Source: Fibrobacter sp.
GTDB lineage: Bacteria; Fibrobacterota; Fibrobacteria; Fibrobacterales; Fibrobacteraceae
NCBI GenBank assembly: GCA_016295375.1
Contig: JAEDLI010000101.1
Location: 1-8,814 of the forward strand
Length of the DNA stretch: 8,814 nt
Direction: 5' to 3'
A model generated the notes under the pieces. It worked only from the letters and a program-made list of their open reading frames with translations. It had not been told where the DNA came from and searched no databases. The number at the start of each line of letters is the position of its first letter. Position 1 is the stretch's first letter. Of this stretch, positions 1 through 4,736 are shown piece by piece. A program made the position numbers and the translations under genes.

Positions 1-1
1 T

Positions 2-100
2 GAGGAAATCAATCGCTATAAGAAGGTGATTGAATCTACGGCTCATTTGATAATGGAATTTTCTCAGAAAGGTGGGTTCAGCAATGCCGCAAATCTTTAA
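2..100 (+). CDS. 3' end of an unrecognised protein (partial, 32 residues visible)
   Basis: An open frame enters from the left edge and ends at TAA 98-100. The visible C-terminus begins EEINRYKKVIES and ends GGFSNAANL. It is charged and probably helical, and I do not recognise the family. The last 17 nt overlap the start of the DUF4160 remnant at 84, whose ribosome site AAGGTGG (69-75) lies inside this frame. That tight overlap suggests the two were co-transcribed and perhaps translationally coupled, as in small two-gene accessory or toxin-antitoxin-like modules. The frame assignment rests on the overlap and on the absence of stops in a short stretch, so it is only moderately secure. No function is proposed. 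Confidence 0.45.
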   Translation, partial: EEINRYKKVIESTAHLIMEFSQKGGFSNAANL

Positions 101-257
101 GATTGGATCTTTCTGGGTTTATTTCTGGTCCAATGAGGGTGTTCCTCTGGAAACGGTACATGTCTTGCAAAATATTCTTCGGATTATTGAAGCTCGTCAT
201 GAGGATGTTGTTGCGAAATGGATTGCTCATTTCAACGAAATATCGTATTTCTGCTAA
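84..257 (+). pseudogene. DUF4160 family protein, apparently internally deleted
   Basis: Starting at ATG 84 this encodes 57 residues. I prefer this start over the in-frame GTG at 72 because AAGGTGG (69-75) stands 8 nt before it and the protein then begins MPQIFKIGSFWVYFWSNEG, a typical DUF4160 N-terminus. The last half (LRIIEARHEDVVAKWIAHF, then ISYFC) matches the usual C-terminal helix and end of the family. From memory, family members are about 80-95 residues, with a segment between the VHVH motif and the final helix. Here VHV at about residue 27 runs straight into LQNIL, so roughly 30 residues seem to be missing, without loss of frame. DUF4160 genes often pair with DUF2442 genes; none is visible here. 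Function of the family is unknown. It could be a naturally short variant rather than a broken gene. Confidence 0.55.
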
Positions 258-297
258 GAAAAAATAAAAGGATATGAATCGGAAGTAATCTCAGTAT

Positions 298-312
298 GTA
301 AGGATTCCTTAC
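298..312. repeat. 15-bp palindrome between DUF4160 remnant and rhuM
   Basis: GTAAGGA (298-304), a central T, then TCCTTAC (306-312) form a perfect dyad. As RNA it would make a 6-bp stem with a 3-nt loop. No T-run follows, so it is not a good terminator; an operator is possible. The surrounding gap 258-374 is AT-rich and contains nothing else I can support apart from the hairpin at 338-365. Confidence 0.3.
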
Positions 313-336
313 TAACTAAAAAATGTAAACCTGAAT

Positions 337-350
337 GCTCCGCCTTTTTA
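337..350 (+). repeat. 14-bp direct repeat flanking rhuM, left copy
   Basis: GCTCCGCCTTTTTA here recurs as GCCCCGCCTTTTTA at 895-908, a 13 of 14 match. The two copies bracket the rhuM pseudogene. They may mark the ends of a former cassette or insertion, but with one mismatch and low complexity they could be coincidence. Confidence 0.35.
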
Positions 351-365
351 TGCATGTAGGCGGAG
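338..365 (+). promoter_or_regulatory. Hairpin immediately upstream of the rhuM ribosome site
   Basis: CTCCGCCT (338-345) and AGGCGGAG (358-365) are perfect 8-bp complements around a 12-nt loop. The hairpin ends right next to the Shine-Dalgarno GGAGG at 366-370, which stands 4 nt before ATG 375. It overlaps the left copy of the flanking direct repeat. It could be a terminator of the preceding transcript (T-run inside the loop, not after the stem), a leader structure, or part of a mobile-element end. Confidence 0.4.
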
Positions 366-374
366 GGAGGAAAG

Positions 375-895
375 ATGAAGAATGTCGGTTTATTGCCGTC
401 GGGCGAGGGTGACGGCGAGAAGAACGAAATCATCGTGTATCAGCCGGAAGGGGGCGAATTTCACATCGAAGTTCGCGTGGATCAGGACACTGTTTGGCTG
501 ACGCAGGCGCAGATGGCGGAATTGTTCAATACGGACAGAACTTCAATAAATCGGCATATTCGCAACATTTTTTAGACGCAGGAATTGTATGAAAATTCAA
601 CTTGTGCAAAAATTGCACAGGTTCGTTTGGAGGGTGGACGGTCCATTAAACGAGTCGTCCCGTATTACAATTTGGATATGATTATTTCTGTGGGTTACAG
701 GGTCAATTCCATTAGCGGCACACGCTTCCGCCTGTGGAATTGCGGACGATGCGCGAAGTCCACGACCGGTTCATTGTCGTTGACGAGACTGTTTATCACA
801 TCGGAGCCTCGATCAAGGATTTGGGCAATAAACTCACTGCGTTTTCACTGCTTAGCCTTTTGACCAAGCAGCAACTGTTGGAGATGATCAAGTAG
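375..895 (+). pseudogene. rhuM: Broken RhuM family (virulence RhuM / DNA-binding-like) gene
   Basis: The first 66 codons (375-572) read as a RhuM N-terminus, including IIVYQPEGG, VWLTQAQMAELFNTDRTSI and HIRNIF. An in-frame TAG (573-575) then interrupts it, but family-like sequence continues in the same frame (TQELYENSTCAKIAQVRLEG, YYNLDMIISVGYRVNS, RFRLW) to about 737. From about 731 the homology moves to another frame: PVELRTMREVHDRFIVVDE, then VYHIGASIKDLG, ending at TAG 893-895. That tail is the usual C-terminus of long RhuM proteins and resembles a phospholipase D-type HxRxxxxD motif. From memory about 150 residues between the two parts are absent. The gene therefore carries a nonsense mutation and an out-of-frame internal deletion. 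RhuM was named from a Salmonella pathogenicity island; its biochemical role is unknown. Shine-Dalgarno GGAGG at 366-370 supports the start. Confidence 0.8.
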
Positions 896-930
896 CCCCG
901 CCTTTTTAAGCAACGTGCTACTTGTTTTTT
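889..930 (+). terminator. Rho-independent terminator after rhuM
   Basis: CAAGTAGC (889-896) and GCTACTTG (917-924) are perfect 8-bp complements, and six T residues follow directly (925-930). The rhuM stop codon TAG lies inside the left arm. The 20-nt loop is long, which weakens the call. On the opposite strand no T-run follows the stem, so it would not terminate yicC transcripts. The right copy of the rhuM-flanking repeat (895-908) lies mostly in the loop. Confidence 0.55.
895..908 (+). repeat. 14-bp direct repeat flanking rhuM, right copy
   Basis: GCCCCGCCTTTTTA matches 13 of 14 bases with 337-350. It starts on the last base of the rhuM stop codon and lies mostly in the loop of the terminator hairpin. 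Confidence 0.35.
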
Positions 931-947
931 CAGGTGCAAGAAAGCCC

Positions 948-1829
948 TTATGCGATGTTCAGGCTCTGTTCCCTAATGCACTCGATCTCGTTCTTGAGTT
1001 CGATGGCAAGGGCCGCAATTTCTGCACTCTGGCACTTGGTCCCCAGAGTGTTGGCCTCGCGGCCCATCTCCTGAAGGATGAACCCCAGGTTCTTTCCCTG
1101 TGCACCGCCCTTCTTGAGGGCGTCTAGGAACAGCTTGTTGTGGCTGTGGAAGCGGGTAATCTCTTCGTGGATGTCCAGCTTGTCGGCCATGATGCAGGCT
1201 TCTTGTAGCAGTCGCACGTCGTCGATTTCGCTGTCCTTCATCAGGGCGTCCACCCGCTCCTTGAACTTGACTTTCCAGGTTTCGATTCTCTGCGGGTCCA
1301 GCACCTCGATTTTCGCGAGCACGTCTTCCAGATGGGCGACCCGCTTGGTGAGGTCGGCGGCCAGGTTGGCTCCTTCTTTTTCACGCATGGCGATGACGCC
1401 GTCCAGGGCCTTGGAAAGCTCATTTTTCAAGTGTGCGGCCCAGGCTTCGTTGTCGGCACCGGCGTCTGTGAACTGCAGCACTTCGGGAATGGCGAGAATG
1501 TGTTCCAGCTTGATATCGCCTGTGATGCCGTACTTGGCCTGCATGGCCTTGGTGATTTTCACGAACTTGGCGACGGCGGCATCGTTGTAGCACACGGGAA
1601 TGTTCCCGACGGCCCCTTCGCCAAGAGTGATGGAGAGGTTCACCGAACCGCGGGCAAGTTTGTCCTTGATAATTGCCTTCAGGTCGTTTTCCAGGTAGGC
1701 GAAGTTCTTGGGAATCTTGCTGGAAATTTCAAGGAAACGGCTGTTCACGCTGCGGACTTCGATAACGCAGGTGGTTCCGTTCAGGGTGGATTCGCTCTTG
1801 CCGAACCCGGTCATGGAAAGGATGGACAT
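948..1829 (-). CDS. yicC: YicC family protein (UPF0701, endoribonuclease-like)
   Basis: This 293-residue protein has the full length of the YicC family. The N-terminus SMTGFG (5-10), VNSRFLE (28-34) and the REKEG region (149-153) belong to the YicC-like N-terminal domain. The C-terminal DUF1732 domain covers about 205-293, with EEITRFHSH (222-230), FILQEMGREANTLGTK (250-265) and the end IREQSLNIA. E. coli YicC is a cytoplasmic protein linked to RNA turnover and stress; biochemical work describes the family as endoribonucleases. In many bacteria yicC lies upstream of gmk and rpoZ, but here its 3' side faces the decayed accessory genes, so that context is lost. It lies 114 nt downstream of metXW on the same strand. 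I see no Shine-Dalgarno sequence before ATG 1829; a hairpin occupies the upstream region. No other in-frame start fits the conserved N-terminus. Confidence 0.93.
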   Translation of the reverse strand: MSILSMTGFGKSESTLNGTTCVIEVRSVNSRFLEISSKIPKNFAYLENDLKAIIKDKLARGSVNLSITLGEGAVGNIPVCYNDAAVAKFVKITKAMQAKYGITGDIKLEHILAIPEVLQFTDAGADNEAWAAHLKNELSKALDGVIAMREKEGANLAADLTKRVAHLEDVLAKIEVLDPQRIETWKVKFKERVDALMKDSEIDDVRLLQEACIMADKLDIHEEITRFHSHNKLFLDALKKGGAQGKNLGFILQEMGREANTLGTKCQSAEIAALAIELKNEIECIREQSLNIA

Positions 1830-1839
1830 TTTTGATTTT

Positions 1840-1854
1840 TGCGGCTTTGCCGCA
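1840..1854 (-). promoter_or_regulatory. Hairpin in the yicC leader
   Basis: On the - strand TGCGGC, AAA, GCCGCA form a perfect 6-bp stem with a 3-nt loop that ends 10 nt before the yicC ATG. The bases between it and the start are A-rich and there is no Shine-Dalgarno. No T-run follows on the - strand, so it is not a terminator. It may present the start codon in an open, A-rich context or act as a leader structure. Confidence 0.35.
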
Positions 1855-1857
1855 TCA

Positions 1858-1938
1858 TAGTTACTGGTTAATAGCTCTTAGTTACTAGTGAATCTAGAAA
1901 AAAACTGAAAATCAGCCCGTAGTGCATAACTAGTAACT
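1858..1938. repeat. Degenerate TAGTTACTAG repeats between metXW and yicC
   Basis: TAGTTACTGG (1858-1867) and TAGTTACTAG (1879-1888) are similar direct copies. AGTTACTAGT (1880-1889) and ACTAGTAACT (1929-1938) are an exact 10-bp inverted pair 39 bp apart. The region is AT-rich and contains no gene. The inverted pair could fold into one long hairpin after the metXW stop, or be decayed copies of an intergenic repeat. Confidence 0.4.
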
Positions 1939-1943
1939 TGGAA

Positions 1944-3737
1944 CTATATCTTCGAAATAGTCGCGATTACGTGTTCGGTGCCGAAGTTCTTGAGCCCAAG
2001 AGCTGAGAGAACCTTGCTTGCCAGGTGTTCGCTCTGGAAGTTGATGTTCTCTATCTTGAACCCTTCCTTTTTGCAGAGGGTGTAGAAGTCCTTCACCGTG
2101 AGTAGGCGGATGTTGGGCGTGTCGTACCACTCGTAAGGCAGTTCTTTGGACTTGGGCATGCGACCGTGGAGCATCAGGCTTCCGCGGGTGGCCCAGTGCC
2201 CGAAGTTGGGGAAGGTGACAATGGCCTTCTTCGCCACCCGCAACAGTTCATTCAAAAGTGCCACCGGGTCGCGGATTTCCTGGATGGTGCGGTTGATAAT
2301 AGCGTAGTCGAAGCTTCCGTCCTTCAGATCCGAGATGCCCTTGTCGTCCAGGTCCCGCTGGATAACCTGCACGTCTTTTTCCAGGCAGTCCAGGATTCCC
2401 GTGATGTTCTTCTCGATGCCGAAACCGGAGACGTTCTTCTTTTGGATAAGGTAGTCCAGCAGGTCGCCGCTTCCGCAGCCCAGGTCCAGCACGTGGCTGC
2501 CCTCTTTCACCAGTTTTCCCAGCAGCTGGAAGTCGCTCTCTTCGTGGAACACAGGCACGGCCTGGGTTCCCTGCTGTGGGATAATCTTGGAATCCAGGAA
2601 CCGGCCCACGGCCTTTCCCAGTTCGCCCACTTCAATCAGGAATCCGTCGTGCCCGAACTGGGTGTCCAGTTCCAGGCTCGTCACCTTCTTGCCCACGTTC
2701 AAAAGGGCGCTGGTGATGCGGCGGCTTTCGTGGGGCGGGAACAGCCAGTCGGTGGAGAGGTTCACGTTCAGCACTTCGGCGCCGATATCCTTGAAGGCGT
2801 TCTCGATGCTTCCGTATTCCGTTTCCAGGTCAAAGGCGTCGGTGGCGTGGGCGATGTGCAGGTAGCTGTTGGCGTCAAAGCGGTCCACGAACTTTTTGCC
2901 CTGGTAGCGCAGGTAGCTTTCGATAGGCAGGTCCAGGTCGAAGGGCGTGCTGTAGGTGACGGCGTGGTTCCTGTTCTCCTGCTCCTGGGAGCGCTTGAAC
3001 TTCTGCTCCATGCCGATGGCGCTCAGGTAGGTGATGTGGGCCAGCTTGCGGGCGTTGGCAAGACCGATGTCAGGCTTGTTCGCCTTGTCGTAGTAATCAC
3101 CGCCGTTAAAGTTCGGGTCCTGGGTAATCACGTCGCGGGCTACCACCTCGAACCCCAGCGCCTGGCTGGAGAACCGGGGCGAGCTGGCGATAATCACCAC
3201 CCGCTTCACCTGTTCAGGGTAGTAGATGGCCCATTTCATGGCCTGGAAACCGCCCATGGAGCCGCCCAACACGCAGTAGAATTCCTTGATGTGGAGCCCG
3301 TCGGCCAGTTCCTTCTGGGCATGCACCATGTCGCCGATGGTGATGATGGGGAAGGTGCTCCCGTAGGGCTTACCCGTGCGGGGGTTGACGGTCGCGGGGC
3401 CTGTTGTGCCCTTGCACCCGCCCAGAATGTTGCTGCAGACCACAAAAAAGCGGTCCGTGTCGATAGCCTTGCCCGGTCCGATAAGTTCGTCCCACCAGCC
3501 TGGCTTGCGGTCGGTTTCGGTGTACCAGCCGGCGGCGTGTGCGTCGGCGGTCAGGGGCGAGCAGACCCACACCGCGTTGTCGGCGGCGGCATTCAGCTTG
3601 CCGTAAGTCTCGTAACGGATATTCAGCGCAGGCAGCGTCTGTCCGTTTTCCAGCGCAAAACCCGTCTCGCCATAGTCCTTGACGAAATCCTGGGGGACCA
3701 CCGGTCCGATGCTGGATTTATGCGTATATTCACTCAT
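1944..3737 (-). CDS. metXW: Fused homoserine O-acyltransferase (MetX) and MetW methyltransferase-fold protein
   Basis: Read from ATG 3737 the protein has 597 residues. Residues 1 to about 385 are MetX, an alpha/beta hydrolase that acylates homoserine from acetyl-CoA or succinyl-CoA early in methionine synthesis. Visible motifs are SNILGGCKGTTGPATVNP (about 102-119), the nucleophile elbow GGSMGG with Ser160, and the expected triad partners Asp330 (STDW) and His363 (FGHDGF). After a short linker, residues about 398-597 are MetW: the SAM-binding loop VLDLGCGSGD (416-425), then FPNFGHW and LPYEWYDTPNI. MetX and MetW are usually separate neighbouring genes, and MetW is thought to support MetX activity; here they are one chain. 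I cannot tell the acyl donor. The frame extends upstream to 3872, but those residues are not MetX-like; ATG 3743 is an alternative, two codons earlier. Neither start has a Shine-Dalgarno. Stop is TAG 1944-1946. Confidence 0.93.
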   Translation of the reverse strand: MSEYTHKSSIGPVVPQDFVKDYGETGFALENGQTLPALNIRYETYGKLNAAADNAVWVCSPLTADAHAAGWYTETDRKPGWWDELIGPGKAIDTDRFFVVCSNILGGCKGTTGPATVNPRTGKPYGSTFPIITIGDMVHAQKELADGLHIKEFYCVLGGSMGGFQAMKWAIYYPEQVKRVVIIASSPRFSSQALGFEVVARDVITQDPNFNGGDYYDKANKPDIGLANARKLAHITYLSAIGMEQKFKRSQEQENRNHAVTYSTPFDLDLPIESYLRYQGKKFVDRFDANSYLHIAHATDAFDLETEYGSIENAFKDIGAEVLNVNLSTDWLFPPHESRRITSALLNVGKKVTSLELDTQFGHDGFLIEVGELGKAVGRFLDSKIIPQQGTQAVPVFHEESDFQLLGKLVKEGSHVLDLGCGSGDLLDYLIQKKNVSGFGIEKNITGILDCLEKDVQVIQRDLDDKGISDLKDGSFDYAIINRTIQEIRDPVALLNELLRVAKKAIVTFPNFGHWATRGSLMLHGRMPKSKELPYEWYDTPNIRLLTVKDFYTLCKKEGFKIENINFQSEHLASKVLSALGLKNFGTEHVIATISKI

Positions 3738-3744
3738 ATGCATA

Positions 3745-3773
3745 AATATAGAAAAAGGGTGGGAAATCGGCAA
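3745..3773 (-). promoter_or_regulatory. Sigma70-type promoter candidate for metXW, implying a leaderless mRNA
   Basis: On the - strand TTGCCG (3768-3773), a 17-nt spacer and TATATT (3745-3750) make a good sigma70-like promoter. A start point 6-8 nt beyond the -10 box would fall at about 3737-3739, on or next to ATG 3737. There is no Shine-Dalgarno before 3737 or 3743, which fits leaderless translation. This is prediction from sequence only. Confidence 0.5.
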
Positions 3774-3794
3774 CAAAGGGGGAAGTCTCCCCCT
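3774..3794 (-). terminator. Possible terminator between the sirtuin gene and metXW
   Basis: AGGGGGA and TCCCCCT (arms 3788-3794 and 3777-3783) form a 7-bp GC-rich stem with a 4-nt loop. On the - strand the stem ends in T and is followed by TTGTTG, so the T-tract is short. It would insulate metXW from transcripts coming from the sirtuin gene and lies directly against the metXW -35 box. Confidence 0.35.
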
Positions 3795-3821
3795 CGTCAA
3801 AGCCTTGCCCCGCGCTATCGA

Positions 3822-3838
3822 GGGAATGAAATATTCCC
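3822..3838. repeat. Small hairpin in the sirtuin-metXW gap
   Basis: GGGAAT (3822-3827) and ATTCCC (3833-3838) are perfect 6-bp complements around a 5-nt loop. It is one of several stems spaced through the 215-nt gap between the two genes. No T-run follows on either strand. Confidence 0.35.
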
Positions 3839-3840
3839 AT

Positions 3841-3870
3841 GTCATCCTGGACACAACGTGTCCGGGATCC
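3841..3870 (+). repeat. REP-like intergenic hairpin repeat, copy 1
   Basis: The element begins GTCATCCTGGA and ends GGATCC, followed by AT. Its centre folds as ATCCTGGACAC (3844-3854), loop AAC, GTGTCCGGGAT (3858-3868), an 11-bp stem with one T-G wobble. The outer bases match copy 2 at 4679-4724 in the opposite orientation, while the inner stem differs. GTCATCC...GGATCC repeats with variable inner stems are common in bacterial intergenic DNA. Confidence 0.55.
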
Positions 3871-3922
3871 ATACATTCCAGACCAGTCCTACCTAGGGCA
3901 AGTCTTTGCCTACCCCCTCTCC

Positions 3923-3939
3923 TAGGGGCTCTGCCCCTA
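3923..3939. repeat. Hairpin 14 nt downstream of the sirtuin gene
   Basis: TAGGGGC (3923-3929) and GCCCCTA (3933-3939) are perfect 7-bp complements around a TCT loop, beginning 14 nt after the sirtuin stop codon. On the - strand purines rather than T residues follow, so it is not a standard rho-independent terminator, though it could shield the 3' end of the sirtuin mRNA. A bulged stem (about 3893-3912) lies next to it. Confidence 0.4.
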
Positions 3940-3953
3940 AAACTCCGTTTCCG

Positions 3954-4643
3954 CTACTTAAATTCCTTCGCCCACTTGGGCACTACCTCGGTGGCCTTGC
4001 CCTGGACAAACACGTCGGTGTAGGGGTCGTGATCGGGAATCTCCAGGTTCAGGCAGGTGACCTTGGCCCCGAAACTCTTGGCGAAACTCTTGAAACCTGC
4101 GGCGGGGTACACCACACTGCTGGTCCCGATATAGACGAATTCTTCGCATTCCCGAAGGGCGTCCTGAATCTGGTCCATGTACAGCGGGACTTCGCCGAAG
4201 AACACGATGTCGGGGCGGGTCTTCGCTCCGCAAATGGGGCACTTGGTCTCCAGGGTCTCTTCGCCGGTAAAGGAAAATTCGTGGTCTTCGTCCCGCACGC
4301 AGCGGAGTTTCATCAGGTCGCCGTGCATGTGGAGTACACGCTTGCTTCCCGCACGCTCGTGCAGGTCATCTACGTTCTGGGTCACCAGCAAGAATTCGTC
4401 GCCAAGACGCTCTTCCAGTTCGGCTAACGCCAGGTGGGCGGCGTTTGGCTGGTGGTTCGGCAGGCCCTTCCGCAAAAAGTTGTAGAAGTCCTTGACCCTT
4501 TTCGGGTCACGCCGGAGGGCGTCGGGAGTGCACACGTCCTCGATGTTTTCGTGTTCCCACATACCGTCGTTTCCGCGGAAGGTGCGGAGTCCCGACTCGG
4601 CGCTGATGCCAGCCCCCGTCAATACTACAAGTCGTTTTTTCAT
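3954..4643 (-). CDS. cobB: CobB/SIRT5-type NAD-dependent protein deacylase (sirtuin)
   Basis: This 229-residue protein is a complete, compact sirtuin. The NAD-binding start is GAGISAESGLRTFRG (10-24), followed by TQNVDDLHERAG (88-99) and HMHG with the catalytic His107, then DIVFFGE (145-151) and GTSSVVYPAAG (173-183). Sirtuins remove acyl groups from protein lysines using NAD and act in the cytoplasm. Two features are unusual. The class III desuccinylase motif YxxR (Tyr92 and Arg95 in E. coli CobB) appears as Tyr54-Asn-Phe-Leu57-Arg58, so the Arg position holds Leu. The zinc region has only Cys115, Cys135 and Cys138, with His121 as a possible fourth ligand. Acyl preference is thus open. GGAGG (4648-4652) stands 4 nt before ATG 4643. 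It follows the M20 peptidase gene on the same strand after 93 nt that hold a repeat. Confidence 0.92.
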   Translation of the reverse strand: MKKRLVVLTGAGISAESGLRTFRGNDGMWEHENIEDVCTPDALRRDPKRVKDFYNFLRKGLPNHQPNAAHLALAELEERLGDEFLLVTQNVDDLHERAGSKRVLHMHGDLMKLRCVRDEDHEFSFTGEETLETKCPICGAKTRPDIVFFGEVPLYMDQIQDALRECEEFVYIGTSSVVYPAAGFKSFAKSFGAKVTCLNLEIPDHDPYTDVFVQGKATEVVPKWAKEFK

Positions 4644-4647
4644 ATAG

Positions 4648-4652
4648 CCTCC
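4648..4652 (-). promoter_or_regulatory. Ribosome binding site of the sirtuin gene
   Basis: GGAGG on the - strand, 4 nt before ATG 4643. It is a strong Shine-Dalgarno, in contrast to metXW and yicC, which have none. Confidence 0.65.
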
Positions 4653-4678
4653 ACAATTAATAAGCCATATTTTAAGTT

Positions 4679-4724
4679 GTCATGCCCGGCATGGATCCTA
4701 TCGGCCTTTGGCCTCCAGGATGAC
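4679..4724 (-). repeat. REP-like intergenic hairpin repeat, copy 2
   Basis: On the - strand the element begins GTCATCCTGGA, contains GGCC AAA GGCC as an inner stem, then GGATCCAT, and ends GCCGGGCATGAC. Start and GGATCCAT match copy 1 (3841-3872) in inverted orientation, but the inner stem is different. CATGCC C GGCATG (4681-4693) is a second palindrome at one end. It fills most of the gap between the peptidase stop and the sirtuin start. Confidence 0.55.
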
Positions 4725-4736
4725 AGGGCATCTCCT

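Noticed and set aside
573..575. Recoded amber codon in rhuM
   Set aside because: metXW and the surA-like gene use TAG as their ordinary stop, and rhuM also has an out-of-frame deletion, so simple gene decay explains the TAG.
337..908. Integron cassette with attC sites around rhuM
   Set aside because: The flanking hairpins lack the paired RYYYAAC and GTTRRRY core sites expected of attC.
3738..3872. N-terminal extension of metXW to 3872
   Set aside because: The extra 45 residues read through the hairpins, the promoter candidate and repeat copy 1, and have no similarity to MetX N-termini; ATG 3737 gives a normal MetX start.
2166..3896. 576-codon open frame on the + strand opposite metXW
   Set aside because: It is a shadow of the GC-rich metXW frame: low complexity in V, G, A, H and Q, no recognisable motif, while the opposite strand encodes a clear MetX-MetW.
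3744..3953. SAM riboswitch upstream of metXW
   Set aside because: The gap is rich in stems but I do not see the conserved SAM-I or SAM-II core sequences, and the promoter candidate lies downstream of most of the stems.
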